A DNA stretch of 64,000 nucleotides from CAIWMF01 sp964402065 (GTDB lineage Bacteria > Verrucomicrobiota > Verrucomicrobiia > Chthoniobacterales > UBA6821): NCBI GenBank assembly GCA_964402065.1, contig CAYOAN010000005.1, positions 1-64,000 of the forward strand. Direction: 5' to 3'. How positions within the stretch are numbered: position 1 is the stretch's first letter; each line of letters opens with the position of its first letter. The translations under genes and the position numbers were made by a program. Under the pieces are notes generated by a model. That model saw only the letters and a list, made by a program, of their open reading frames with translations. It ran no database searches and had not been told where the DNA came from. Positions 52,749 through 61,390 of the stretch are shown here, one piece after another.

Positions 52749-53546
52749 TTATTTTGCTCCCACAATGACAAAAACATCTTCTAGATTATTTAAGTCAGCT
52801 GCAGGGTCAAGAATGGCTTGTCCGTCAAGTTCGCGGACTTGAAAACTTTTGACGGTGCCAACTTCAATGCCAGAAGGAAAAATGCCACCACTGACGCCAG
52901 CGGTGTAAACTTTTTGTCCTGATTTAAGATCTGCTAATTTATCTAAAAAGCAAAGCTGAAGATCCCCTGTTGAGGCGCGCAAGCCGCTTTCAATGCCTTG
53001 CTCGCGAGTCCCCTCAACCTTAACAGCCACCTTGCAATCTTCATCAGTTACCAGCATGGCCACGCTTAAATGATCAGTAACGGATGTAGTCTTTCCGACT
53101 AATCCACGATCTGTAATGACTGGCATATCAGGAGTAATACCATCTTTTGAACCGCGATTAATTTTAATCGTATTCCACCAGACCGAATGGTCTCGGCTGA
53201 TGACAGTAGCAGGTAAGAGCCGAAAAGCTGAGCGCTCGCGGTAGTCGAGAGTGGCTCGCAACTTCATGTTTTCTTCTTCTAAGCCTCGCAAGAGATCGTT
53301 TTCAGATTGAAGTCTTTTGTTTTCCAAGACAAGGCGGCGGTATTCTGCATCTAACTCATCAAGGGTCATAAGATGCTTCCCAAGGCCTCCCAGCTGCTTT
53401 TTTAAAAATGCGCTGGAATTAAAAAGTGGCGAAAAAAAAGAGAGCGTTACACCTTGTGCTCGTTGCGCGAAGTGAGTGCTTAAAAAAGCAACAGAGATGA
53501 TCGCAAGCAATAACGCTGAAAAAAGAAAAAGACGAGAGCGTGGCAT
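52749..53546 (-). CDS. mreC: Rod shape-determining protein MreC
   Basis: This 265-residue protein has one N-terminal transmembrane helix (about 6-24), a coiled coil (about 60-100, EYRRLVLENKRLQSENDLLRGLEEENMKLRATL) and a periplasmic beta domain containing VISRDHSVWWNTIKINRGSKDGI and PVITDRGLVGKT, the MreC signatures. It links MreB to PBP2 in the elongasome. Confidence 0.92.
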   Translation of the reverse strand: MPRSRLFLFSALLLAIISVAFLSTHFAQRAQGVTLSFFSPLFNSSAFLKKQLGGLGKHLMTLDELDAEYRRLVLENKRLQSENDLLRGLEEENMKLRATLDYRERSAFRLLPATVISRDHSVWWNTIKINRGSKDGITPDMPVITDRGLVGKTTSVTDHLSVAMLVTDEDCKVAVKVEGTREQGIESGLRASTGDLQLCFLDKLADLKSGQKVYTAGVSGGIFPSGIEVGTVKSFQVRELDGQAILDPAADLNNLEDVFVIVGAK

Positions 53547-53590
53547 GGGGACAAACAGTGAAGAGCAAAGAGTCAGAGGTAAAGAGTAAT
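53547..53590 (-). promoter_or_regulatory. Tandem heptamer array before mreC
   Basis: Minus-strand units ATTACT, TTTACC, CTGACT, TTTGCT, TTCACT and TTTGTC occur at a 7-base step up to CCC-ATG. Six units make this one of the longest arrays. Confidence 0.6.
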
Positions 53591-53689
53591 ATCCTAAAAA
53601 CGTGAATAGAAATGAAAATACTATTTCGGAATGCGTCTTTTATTAGAACAGGGTTTTAGGCAAAAAGACCAAAGAAGAATTTTGTTTCA

Positions 53690-53738
53690 TGCTCTTTATC
53701 TTTTACTCTTCACTCTTGGCAGCAGTAGGGCTGCCAAG
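53690..53738. other. Orphan heptamer-like tract and 9-bp hairpin in the mreB-mreC spacer
   Basis: On the plus strand CTTTATC, TTTTACT and CTTCACT run without a following start codon. Directly after them, CTTGGCAGC (53715-53723) pairs perfectly with GCTGCCAAG (53730-53738) across a 6-nt loop, 11 bp past the mreB stop. There is no U-run on the minus strand, so it is a hairpin of unknown role rather than a clear terminator. Confidence 0.5.
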
Positions 53739-53749
53739 CCGCCGTTAAG

Positions 53750-54793
53750 CTACACGCGAACCCGATCTTGAGACGCAACGACACGGAGGAATTCAATTTC
53801 TTGAAGTGCGCGGCCAGTTCCTTCTACAACCGCGCTCAAAGGATCTTCAGCCACATGAACAGGAAGGCCTGTTTCACGAGCGATCAGCTGGTCGAGGCCG
53901 CGAAGAAGGGCTCCGCCGCCTGCTAGGACTACGCCATGATCAACAAGGTCAGCAGAGAGCTCGGGCGGGCATCGTTCCAAGGTAATGCGGACAGCATCTA
54001 AAATTGTTGTGATCGGCTCCATGAGAGCATCACGAATTTCCTGAGAAGTAATTGTTACCGTTTTAGGAAGACCTGCAACTAAGTCGCGGCCTTTGACATT
54101 CATCGAGAGTTCTTTTTCAAGAGGAAAGGCAGAGCCAAGTTGTAGCTTGATATCTTCGGCTGTCCGTTCACCAATCAGAATGTTGTAGCTCCGTTTGATG
54201 TAGTTAACGATAGACTCATCGAGCTCATCACCAGCTACGCGAACGCTCCGGCTAAAGACAATTCCTGCAAGTGAGATGATAGCAACTTCCGTTGTGCCGC
54301 CTCCAATATCAACAATCATGTTAGCCGCAGGATCGGTGACCGGAAGGCCAACGCCAATCGCTGCAGCCATCGGCTCTTCGATGAGATAAACTTCGCGAGC
54401 GCCAGCATGCAAGGCAGAGTCTTTTACGGCTCGTTTTTCAACTTCTGTAATCCCGCTCGGAACAGCAATGACAACACGAGGGCGGATCAGGCGACGCGTG
54501 CCGTGAGCTTTAGTAATGAAATGGCGCAGCATCGCTTCGGTAATTTCGAAATCAGCAATAACACCATCTTTCAAAGGACGAATAGCAGTAATATTGCCGG
54601 GAGTCCGTCCTAGCATGCGCTTTGCTTCCTCTCCGACGGCAAGTACCTGAGTTGTTCCTGCTTTGACAGCCACAATCGAAGGTTCTCGCAAGACAACACC
54701 GTGATCTTTTAAGTAAACAAGAGTATTTGCAGTACCAAGATCAATGCCAATGTCTGTAGAAAAAATTCCGAAAATTTTGTGAAAAAGCGACAT
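53750..54793 (-). CDS. mreB: Rod shape-determining protein MreB (bacterial actin)
   Basis: This 347-residue actin-like ATPase has phosphate loop 1 DIGIDLGTANTLVYLKDHGVV, the interdomain VIAVPSGITEVEKRAVKDSALHAGAREVYLIEEPMAAAIG, phosphate loop 2 DIGGGTTEVA and adenosine motif VVLAGGGALLRGLDQLI. It forms membrane filaments guiding cell-wall elongation. It is the first gene of mreB-mreC-mreD-mrdA-rng. No Shine-Dalgarno sequence is visible. Confidence 0.96.
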   Translation of the reverse strand: MSLFHKIFGIFSTDIGIDLGTANTLVYLKDHGVVLREPSIVAVKAGTTQVLAVGEEAKRMLGRTPGNITAIRPLKDGVIADFEITEAMLRHFITKAHGTRRLIRPRVVIAVPSGITEVEKRAVKDSALHAGAREVYLIEEPMAAAIGVGLPVTDPAANMIVDIGGGTTEVAIISLAGIVFSRSVRVAGDELDESIVNYIKRSYNILIGERTAEDIKLQLGSAFPLEKELSMNVKGRDLVAGLPKTVTITSQEIRDALMEPITTILDAVRITLERCPPELSADLVDHGVVLAGGGALLRGLDQLIARETGLPVHVAEDPLSAVVEGTGRALQEIEFLRVVASQDRVRV

Positions 54794-55038
54794 AAAAAAA
54801 GGGAGAAAAGGATTCAGTTTTTAAACCAAAAAAAGCAAGTCTTCTTTGATAGATTTTATTATGCTTAGCGTCAAGTGTCTAATCAGGTCATAAGACAGGT
54901 TTGCTTCTTGTTCATAAAAGCGATCAGCGACAGTGACCGTTTTTTGTTAAATGGAGTTTATCTATTTTTATTCTCGCAGCTTCAAAGCGTCTTGAGAAAT
55001 CGCGCCCATCTCTTTTGAAAAGGCTCTGTGATATTGCC

Positions 55039-55074
55039 TTGATCCTGATGCCTGCACTCTGTAGCCTGCGGCGT
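55039..55074 (+). promoter_or_regulatory. Tandem heptamer array marking the CvpA-like start
   Basis: TTGATC, TGATGC, TGCACT and TGTAGC are spaced 7 bases apart and end 9 nt before GTG 55075. The array falls inside the longest reading frame (from 55015), which argues that the true start is downstream. Confidence 0.55.
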
Positions 55075-55917
55075 GTGATCATCAAACCTTCTTCTGAATG
55101 GCAGCATTGGATTTTTATAGCAGCTCTTGCGTGGCTTCTTTTTGAAATGTGGCGTGGATGGCGCCTTGGAATGATTCGCGGTATCGTGAAAATTTTTCTC
55201 TTGGTTGCCGCTTGGATGGGGGCTTCTGCTGCCGCTGCAGCAACAAGTGCTGCATTAGCTATTTTCTTTCGCACGCCTTCAACGGCAATCCCTACAGCTG
55301 TTGCCGCGCTAGTTGGTTTTGTGATTTATTTTTTGGGAACATTCTTGGCAGGGTTTTTACTAAAAAGAACAGACCATCATCATGGGGTATTACACACCGT
55401 TTTTGGGATTGGTGGAGCGTGTTGCGGGTTGTTTTTTGGACTTTTTTTTCTTTGGGGAGGCATTTCTCTTGTTCGGAGCTTGGGGGTTGTGGGAGAGATG
55501 CGGTTAATGGAGGCGCAACGCAAAGGATGGTCAATTAAAGATCAAACGCTTGCTTGTAATCTTGTTCGTCTCGAGAGGTCTTTAGAAATGGGCCCCATGG
55601 GGGAGTTTCTTGTTTCGACAGATCCTCTCACACCTGCTTTTTATGACAACACTCGAAAAAGCATGAAAGTGATGCAAGATCCCGAAGCTTTTCAACGATT
55701 TCTGCAGGCGCCAAACGTTGAGCGCCTTTTGATGGATCCCAAGCTGAATCGGGTTTTAAGCAATCAAAAGCTTCAAGAAGAATTGAAAATGGGAAATCTC
55801 CCTGCATTTTGGTCCAATCCTGATGTCCAAGCGCTGCTGCATGATTCACAAATGATACAACAATTAAAGCAGTTTGATCTCACGCAGGCTCTTGATTACG
55901 CGTTACAGAAAAAGTGA
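55075..55917 (+). CDS. CvpA-family membrane protein
   Basis: The product from GTG 55075 is 280 residues. Four transmembrane helices lie in the first 150 residues, with the CvpA-like GWRLGMIRGIVKIFLLVAAWMG and VYFLGTF/GFLLKR pattern. A soluble C-terminal half has repeated DPEAFQRFLQAPNVERLLMDPKLNRVL units of about 20 residues. CvpA proteins are linked to colicin V production and envelope stress. The frame is open from ATG 55015, but those 20 codons coincide with a heptamer array. Confidence 0.75.
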   Translation: MIIKPSSEWQHWIFIAALAWLLFEMWRGWRLGMIRGIVKIFLLVAAWMGASAAAAATSAALAIFFRTPSTAIPTAVAALVGFVIYFLGTFLAGFLLKRTDHHHGVLHTVFGIGGACCGLFFGLFFLWGGISLVRSLGVVGEMRLMEAQRKGWSIKDQTLACNLVRLERSLEMGPMGEFLVSTDPLTPAFYDNTRKSMKVMQDPEAFQRFLQAPNVERLLMDPKLNRVLSNQKLQEELKMGNLPAFWSNPDVQALLHDSQMIQQLKQFDLTQALDYALQKK

Positions 55918-56039
55918 CAGCTGAAAATCAGAAGCTAGCTTGGATGTTGAGATTTGTGCGATAGCAGTGAAATTGTAAGGGGTGCGTGAAATTTGTGTGT
56001 ACTGTACTATTTTGAATTAGTAATAATTGTTGATTGATT

Positions 56040-57545
56040 ATGACCGAGCAAAACACCCTTCACTCTTCAGCCTCCAGCGCTCAACCTGCCTTTATTGCGA
56101 CGATTGGACTTGAAGTCCATGTTCAACTTAAAACGAAGAGCAAGATGTTTTGCGCTTGTAAGGCTGAGTATGGCGCTGATCCCAATACGCATGTCTGTCC
56201 TGTTTGCCTTGGAATGCCAGGAGCATTGCCAACTATTAATCATGAGGCTCTCTATCTCACAACACTGGCTGGGATGATGCTGGAATGCCGTATTCCAGAG
56301 GTTTGTAAATTTGATAGAAAAAATTATTTTTATCCCGACATGCCGAAGAATTATCAAATTTCTCAATTTGATCAACCTCTCTGTCTCGGCGGAGCTGTGC
56401 CACTTCACGAGCGGGCTTATCCCAAAGATGTGCAGAAAACAGCTGTTGCGGCAGAGAAAAAAATTCGCCTTACTCGTATTCACTTGGAGGAAGATGTTGC
56501 CAAAAGTTTTCACCTTGAATCAACGAGCGGTATTGATTTTAACCGTGCAGGAACCCCTCTCATGGAGATTGTTTCTGAGGCTGATATCGCCTCGCCCGAA
56601 GAGGCTTTTGCTTACTTAACGGCGCTAAGACAGATTCTTGTTTACGGGAATATCAGCGACGCCGATATGGAAAAGGGACAAATGCGCTGCGATGTGAATA
56701 TTTCAGTGCGACCGAAGACGCAGAAAGAATTTGGAACCAAAATCGAGTTAAAAAATCTCAATTCCATCAGTGGCGTTCGACGCGCTTTGGCTTTTGAAAT
56801 TGAACGACAAATTCAAATTGTTTCTTCGGGTGGAACGTTAGCACAGGAAACACGACGTTGGGATGATGTGCGCGGTGAAACTACGCTCATGCGAATCAAA
56901 GAGTCCGCGCACGACTACCGCTACTTTCCTGATCCTGACTTGCTTCCTGTACACACAGAAAAATTAATCGAGGAAGCAACCCGACGTATGCCCGAATTGC
57001 CGCAGGCGAAGCGGGACCGCTTTATTCGTGATTATGAAATTAGTGATTATGATGCGGCGGTGCTAACAGAAGATGGTGACTTGGCTCACTACTTTGAACA
57101 AGCCGTGACGGCGGCAGCAGGAACAGCGAAGCCAAAGACTCTTGCTAACTGGGTGATCAATGATTTGTTGAGTGCCTTGGGCGCTGCTTCAATAGGACTT
57201 GTTGAGACACCTGTAACGCCAGGATCCTTAGCTGAACTTGCAGCGCTGATCGATAAAGGAACAATTAGTGGCCGCCAAGGAAAAGAAGTTTTTGCTGAGA
57301 TGATGATCAGTGGCAAGGCTCCTGCTGCTATTGTGCAAGAAAAAGGAATGCAACAAGTCAGCGATACAGGAGCTCTTGAAACCTTTTGTGATGAGGCGAT
57401 CGGAGCCCATCCGGCTGTTGTTGCTGATTTTAAAGCGGGCAAAGAAGCGGCGTTAAATTTCTTGAAGGGTCAAGTTATGAAGCTTTCCAAAGGAAAAGCA
57501 AATCCAGCTCTTGTCGGCGATATTTTGAAAAAGAAATTATCGTGA
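56040..57545 (+). CDS. gatB: Aspartyl/glutamyl-tRNA amidotransferase subunit B
   Basis: This 501-residue kinase subunit of GatCAB activates misacylated Glu-tRNA(Gln)/Asp-tRNA(Asn). Motifs are ATIGLEVHVQLKTKSKMFC, CPVCLGMPGALPTIN, FDRKNYFYPDMPKNYQISQ, LEEDVAKS, DFNRAGTPLMEIVSE and a C-terminal YqeY-like helical domain. ATG 56040 is chosen over a TTG 6 nt upstream. gatA and gatC are not in the window. A possible small gene overlaps its stop. Confidence 0.96.
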   Translation: MTEQNTLHSSASSAQPAFIATIGLEVHVQLKTKSKMFCACKAEYGADPNTHVCPVCLGMPGALPTINHEALYLTTLAGMMLECRIPEVCKFDRKNYFYPDMPKNYQISQFDQPLCLGGAVPLHERAYPKDVQKTAVAAEKKIRLTRIHLEEDVAKSFHLESTSGIDFNRAGTPLMEIVSEADIASPEEAFAYLTALRQILVYGNISDADMEKGQMRCDVNISVRPKTQKEFGTKIELKNLNSISGVRRALAFEIERQIQIVSSGGTLAQETRRWDDVRGETTLMRIKESAHDYRYFPDPDLLPVHTEKLIEEATRRMPELPQAKRDRFIRDYEISDYDAAVLTEDGDLAHYFEQAVTAAAGTAKPKTLANWVINDLLSALGAASIGLVETPVTPGSLAELAALIDKGTISGRQGKEVFAEMMISGKAPAAIVQEKGMQQVSDTGALETFCDEAIGAHPAVVADFKAGKEAALNFLKGQVMKLSKGKANPALVGDILKKKLS

Positions 57546-57682
57546 TTAAAAAGAGTGTCATTGTTTTTTTAATCATTATCGCGGTGCTTGACGTCTGGAA
57601 ACAGTCACAATCATGGTGCCGCAAAAAATCTCAAACTGTTTTAAAAAAAGCATTGATTGATTTAGGTGTTTCTGTGGATTGA
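57542..57682 (+). CDS. Possible small membrane protein coupled to gatB
   Basis: A 46-codon frame starts at a GTG that overlaps the gatB TGA (GTGA). The product has an N-terminal hydrophobic helix (IKKSVIVFLIIIAVLDVW) and an amphipathic basic tail (CRKKSQTVLKKALIDLGVSVD). Four-base overlaps of this kind are typical of translationally coupled genes. I know no family for it. The tRNA-Gly gene follows 37 bp later. It could be a chance frame. Confidence 0.45.
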   Translation: MIKKSVIVFLIIIAVLDVWKQSQSWCRKKSQTVLKKALIDLGVSVD

Positions 57683-57719
57683 CTATTTTAAAATAGCCTG
57701 CTACACTGTCTCCTCTTCT

Positions 57720-57793
57720 GCGGGTATAGCATAGTGGTAATGTTCCAGCCTTCCAAGCTGGCCAGGAGGGTTCGATTCCCTCTACCCGCTCCA
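57720..57793 (+). tRNA. tRNA-Gly (anticodon TCC)
   Basis: The acceptor stem GCGGGTA pairs with TACCCGC, the D-arm is GCATAGTGGTAATG, the anticodon stem-loop CCAGC-CTTCCAA-GCTGG has anticodon TCC, and the T-arm is GGAGGGTTCGATTCCCTC. CCA is encoded. It reads GGA and GGG codons. Confidence 0.95.
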
Positions 57794-57921
57794 AGCGCTG
57801 CTTTTAAGCGCGCTAAGCCGGGCGCATCATTCGGTGGGTCCTTGCTCTTAGGACTTCGTTGGAGAGTCTTTTTTTTGACCGATCAATAATCTTTCTCTCT
57901 GCGGTTGGTGCTAGGCAAACT

Positions 57922-58650
57922 CTATAAGCCAATTTTTTTTAGCAAAGGCCTTAACAAAACTTCAATCTGCTGAAGAACAAGGCTAGTAAAGGAAACGAAG
58001 TCCGTTCCGTTAGAGCAAAAATCGTTCCAATAATGAAGGTAGTCCACGCCAGGCCCGGAAATCAAAAGTGGAGCAGTGATCATAAAAAGATTGATCAAGT
58101 AGATGATGAGGAGTGAGAAAAAAGTTCCTCCATATTTCAAATCAGGTTGTCCTTTTAAAATCAGGATACACGTGAACGTGAGGTGGAAAGCCCAGGTGAA
58201 GCCAAGAAACAAAAAGAAAACCCATTCCAAAGAAACGACAGACGTGAACAGCCGTGCAACAAGGTAAATAGAAACAACGATAGCCGTGTAGATCGGAAAA
58301 AAGTAAGGAGAGAGCGCAATCCAAGTATTAACGCGGTCGGTGAGAATGTGGCCTCCTTCTTGACTTACATAAAACTTTTCAGCAACTTTGCCGCGAAATA
58401 ATTTTGCCCAAAGAGCATGGGTGCATTCATGGCCATAAACATAAAGAAAAAAGAACCATGAGCGGGGTAACAGCCAAAAGAAAAGCCCCCATAGCACAAT
58501 GCCAGCAGTGAAAAAAAGAAATCCTGGAGTGGCCAGCAAACCGTTTTGGAGAGAGGTTTGTAGCGTGTCAAAAAAAGTTTTTGTAAAAAGCCAAGCTAGC
58601 GGTAATAGGAAAATACCAACGACAAATTTGACCCAGGTTTTTGGGATCAT
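57922..58650 (-). CDS. Polytopic membrane protein with HExxH motif (M50-like metalloprotease?)
   Basis: This 242-residue protein has six or so transmembrane helices. The second or third helix carries GHECTHALWA, an HExxH zinc-metallopeptidase motif inside the membrane, followed by GGHILTDRVNTWIALSPYFFP. This layout resembles intramembrane site-2-type (M50) proteases or DUF3267-like proteins. A distal Asp ligand (LKGQPDLKYGG, about residue 170) is plausible. The gene is alone, with a heptamer array before its start. Confidence 0.65.
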   Translation of the reverse strand: MIPKTWVKFVVGIFLLPLAWLFTKTFFDTLQTSLQNGLLATPGFLFFTAGIVLWGLFFWLLPRSWFFFLYVYGHECTHALWAKLFRGKVAEKFYVSQEGGHILTDRVNTWIALSPYFFPIYTAIVVSIYLVARLFTSVVSLEWVFFLFLGFTWAFHLTFTCILILKGQPDLKYGGTFFSLLIIYLINLFMITAPLLISGPGVDYLHYWNDFCSNGTDFVSFTSLVLQQIEVLLRPLLKKIGL

Positions 58651-58685
58651 GATTTTTAAAGTAATGAGTAACTGGTAACGAGTCG
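58651..58685 (-). promoter_or_regulatory. Tandem heptamer array before HExxH membrane protein gene
   Basis: Minus-strand GTTACC, GTTACT and ATTACT at 7-base steps, the last 9 nt before the ATG. A similar plus-strand tract (CGTTACCTTTTACTTGTTAC) occurs at 58789-58808 with no gene after it. Confidence 0.5.
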
Positions 58686-58829
58686 CAAACGTTTTACAAA
58701 GAGCGAGGCCTTTTTAGGCGCTTTTATAATGGGGCTTTTTTAAAAAAGACGGTCGCTAATCTCAGAAAATTTCTGCTCTTGAAAAACTCGTTACCTTTTA
58801 CTTGTTACAAGGATGAGGTTCACTCAACT

Positions 58830-59387
58830 CTAAGCTCGTCCCATATACTCGCCTGTACGAGTATCGACCTTGATGATTTCTCCTTCTTTGATGAAAAGAG
58901 GGACGTTAATGGATTTGCCTGTTTCCAAAACAGCAGGTTTCATGACGTTACTGGAAGAATCACCGCGGACGCCTTCAGGAGATTCAGCTACTTTTAAATT
59001 CGCAGAAGAAGGAAGCTCTACTGAGACTGCACGGCTTTCAACGTAGAGAATTTCAACGCTCATTCCTTCGGTGAGATAATCTTTGGCATCACCAATAAAA
59101 TCTTTTTGCAACGTGATGGTCTCAAAAGTTTCTGGATCCATGAAGTGATATCCCTCGTGATCGCTATAACTAAACTCTAATTGGCTGCGGCTAACATCAA
59201 CAAGTTCTACTTTTTCAGTAGAGGAAAAACGAATGTCAGCTGATTTTCCTGTTCCGATATAGCGGATGATGCATTGAACAAAAGCGCGGAGATTTCCTGG
59301 GGTGCGATGGGTGACTTCAAGGACGATAGCAGCATTGCCGTTATATTTAATTGCCATTCCTTTGCGAAGATCGTTTGCAAGAGCCAT
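58830..59387 (-). CDS. efp: Translation elongation factor P (non-canonical loop)
   Basis: This 185-residue three-domain factor relieves ribosome stalling at polyproline. NDLRKGMAIKYNGNAAIVLEV, FSSTEKVELVDVSR and the C-terminal VPLFIKEGEIIKVDTRTGEYMGRA are EF-P signatures. The domain I loop reads HRTPGNLRAFVQ; the residue aligned with the modified Lys34 of E. coli (PGKGxA) is Asn32. So neither the EpmA-type Lys nor the EarP-type Arg is at the usual place, though Arg34 is two positions later. Confidence 0.93.
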   Translation of the reverse strand: MALANDLRKGMAIKYNGNAAIVLEVTHRTPGNLRAFVQCIIRYIGTGKSADIRFSSTEKVELVDVSRSQLEFSYSDHEGYHFMDPETFETITLQKDFIGDAKDYLTEGMSVEILYVESRAVSVELPSSANLKVAESPEGVRGDSSSNVMKPAVLETGKSINVPLFIKEGEIIKVDTRTGEYMGRA

Positions 59388-59425
59388 AAAAGAAAAAAGA
59401 GTGAAGGGTTGGAAAATTGAAGGAT
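59388..59425 (-). promoter_or_regulatory. Pyrimidine-rich heptamer-like tract before efp
   Basis: Minus-strand CTTCAAT, TTTCCAAC and CCTTCACT lead to a T-rich stretch and the ATG. The units are looser than in other arrays (7-8 bases). No Shine-Dalgarno sequence. Confidence 0.4.
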
Positions 59426-59655
59426 AAAATCCATATTCATGTTCTACTCAAAGCTGTGACTGACTCTATCGCATCAGTGCTCAGAACATGGAGTGTTATG
59501 ATCTAGACTCAGTTCTTACGCGCAGGTACTTTTTGTCATTCCTCAGCCTTGGTGACCAGGAACAGGGATTCCAGAGAGTTTAAGGTTTTAGGGGTGAGTG
59601 TTGGAAGAAAAATTTTTTGCAATGTGAGTAAAAGTACTATACCTTATCTCCCCTT

Positions 59656-60141
59656 ATGAAAAAAATTCTCCCCTTCTTAGCCGTCATGGCCTTTTTATCA
59701 GCAACGACGCTTTTAGCTCAACAAGGAGTTAACAGCACAGAGACTTCCGCTAGGAGCTGGAATTTTGGGAGTGGCATAACTGTAACATGGTCTTTTATTA
59801 ATGTAATAGCTAGCCCTGGTGCTAATAACGAGGCTGGACCAATCATGTACAATGCCATGTTGACGATTGTTAATAATACCTGCAATGATATTCAAGATTG
59901 GAATATTATCGTTAATCAGGAAGACCAAATAACACAATTTTTTGGAGCAGGCTTGAGGTCAAAAATAAATAACTCTACTTATAATTTCCAATCCAGTCCG
60001 ATCAGTAAAAATGTTATTCCAGCTCACGGAAGCCATAGCATTACTTACACAGCTGTAGCTCAAGGTGAAATTCACAGACCAGCGATTCTCTCCGTTTCAA
60101 CGCCAGTTGTCCCCTTTGAGACTAATCCTTACAACGAGTAG
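59656..60141 (+). CDS. Secreted small beta protein, CBM2-like
   Basis: This 161-residue protein has a signal peptide ending at LLAQ (residue about 21). The mature part shows a beta-sandwich pattern close to carbohydrate-binding module family 2: MLTIVNNTCNDIQDWNIIV, then FGAGLRSKINNSTYNF and IPAHGSHSITYTA, which parallels the Trp-bearing strand and the IPPGGSxSxGF strand of CBM2. Only some of the binding Trp residues are seen (SWNFGSG, VTWSF, DWNI). No catalytic domain is attached. It is followed by a strong terminator. Confidence 0.6.
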   Translation: MKKILPFLAVMAFLSATTLLAQQGVNSTETSARSWNFGSGITVTWSFINVIASPGANNEAGPIMYNAMLTIVNNTCNDIQDWNIIVNQEDQITQFFGAGLRSKINNSTYNFQSSPISKNVIPAHGSHSITYTAVAQGEIHRPAILSVSTPVVPFETNPYNE

Positions 60142-60187
60142 AAGATCTTAACATTTTCTATCGACGATCAGATAGGCAAGTAATCTT

Positions 60188-60216
60188 GAGCCCTTTAAAA
60201 AAAGGGCTCTTTTCTT
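60188..60216 (+). terminator. Rho-independent terminator
   Basis: GAGCCCTTT pairs perfectly with AAAGGGCTC across a short A-loop and is followed by TTTTCTT. It lies 46 bp after the stop of the CBM2-like gene on the same strand. Confidence 0.9.
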
Positions 60217-60314
60217 ATCCTGTAGATACTAAGCAGGCTTTAGCTGGCTCTCTTTTAAACGCTTTTTAGAAAGAGCGGAGGTCTTTTCTGCAATCCGCCC
60301 CATGCGGCGGTGCG

Positions 60315-61286
60315 CTACAACATCTTCAAACGAGAAAGGTTTTGTGAATCAATCATGCCGAGAGGCCGGCCATCATGATCAATGACAATCAGGTCATCGA
60401 TCCGATGCTGTTCTAGAATGACTAAAACTTCTACGGCTAATTTGTCAGCATCAATAGTAATAGGCTGGCGAGTCATCAGCCTTCCAACAGTTTCTTGTCC
60501 GATGTTTGGGTTGGCAGCAAAATGACGGACAAAATCGCCATGTGTAAAAATACCAGCAAGGAGTCCTTCTGGAGTCACGACGATGGCAGCGCCAGAGCGT
60601 TTCGCAATAAGTTGTTTTAAAGCATGCGTGACGAGCGTGTCCGGGGGAATCATAACGACATCCTCTTTTTGACTCATGATATCTTTGACTCGTGTCAGGA
60701 GTGAGCGCCCGAGTTGGCCTCCAGGATGGAAGCGCGCAAAGTTTTCACGCGTAAAGCCCCGTGCTTCGAGCAAGACCATGGCAAGGGCATCGCCAAGTGC
60801 TAGCATTGTTGTAGTGCTTGATGTTGGAGCCAAGTTGTGAGGGCAAGCTTCTTGAGTGACATGGACATCTAGAAAAACGTCGCACTCTTTTGCTAGTGTA
60901 GAGTTCTTATTTCCTGTGACTGCAATCCGCTTTGCATCAAAGCGAGCAAGAATTGGGAGAAGTGTCAAAATTTCATCAGTCTCTCCACTATAACTCAAAA
61001 GTAAAAAAAGATCCCCATCTGCAACGACACCCAAATCTCCGTGAAGAGCATTGAGTGAATTGAGGACTACGGCAGGAGCTCCTGTGCTGGTCAACGTAGC
61101 CGCAATTTTTTCGCCGATGTGGCCTGACTTTCCAACACCCAAGACAATAATTTTATTGCGACGATCGATGGTCGCGCGCATTAACTCAATCGCTTGATCA
61201 AAATGGTGGTCGAGGCGCGCGGAGAGGCGCTGCAGTTCCTCTGTTTCGATAGTGAGAACGCGACGTGCTCGTTCAAGATAATTCAT
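60315..61286 (-). CDS. kdsD: Arabinose-5-phosphate isomerase (KdsD/KpsF)
   Basis: This 323-residue enzyme interconverts ribulose-5-P and arabinose-5-P, the first step of Kdo synthesis. It has an N-terminal SIS domain (VLGVGKSGHIGEKIAATLTSTG, ALHGDLGVV, LLSYSGETDEIL) and two C-terminal CBS domains. The catalytic His-containing APTSSTTTMLALGDALA and RFHPGGQLGRSLL segments match KdsD. It supplies the LPS inner core made by the glycosyltransferases of the window. Confidence 0.94.
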   Translation of the reverse strand: MNYLERARRVLTIETEELQRLSARLDHHFDQAIELMRATIDRRNKIIVLGVGKSGHIGEKIAATLTSTGAPAVVLNSLNALHGDLGVVADGDLFLLLSYSGETDEILTLLPILARFDAKRIAVTGNKNSTLAKECDVFLDVHVTQEACPHNLAPTSSTTTMLALGDALAMVLLEARGFTRENFARFHPGGQLGRSLLTRVKDIMSQKEDVVMIPPDTLVTHALKQLIAKRSGAAIVVTPEGLLAGIFTHGDFVRHFAANPNIGQETVGRLMTRQPITIDADKLAVEVLVILEQHRIDDLIVIDHDGRPLGMIDSQNLSRLKML

Positions 61287-61323
61287 GCTACAAGGCTATA
61301 GATTGTAGGTTGCAGGTTACAGA
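61287..61323 (-). promoter_or_regulatory. Tandem heptamer array before kdsD
   Basis: After a T-run on the minus strand, TGTAAC, TGCAAC, TACAAT and TATAGC are spaced exactly 7 bases apart. TATAGC ends 8 nt before the ATG. This is almost the same design as the pfkB array. Confidence 0.65.
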
Positions 61324-61390
61324 AAAATAATTCTGAAATCATTTCCAAAACCGATTTACATTTAGAAATGCTCCAGCTACGAATATCAGG

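Noticed and set aside
55015..55074. N-terminal extension of the CvpA-like protein
   Set aside because: The sequence is a heptamer array of the kind found upstream of other starts; the GTG at 55075 is the better start.
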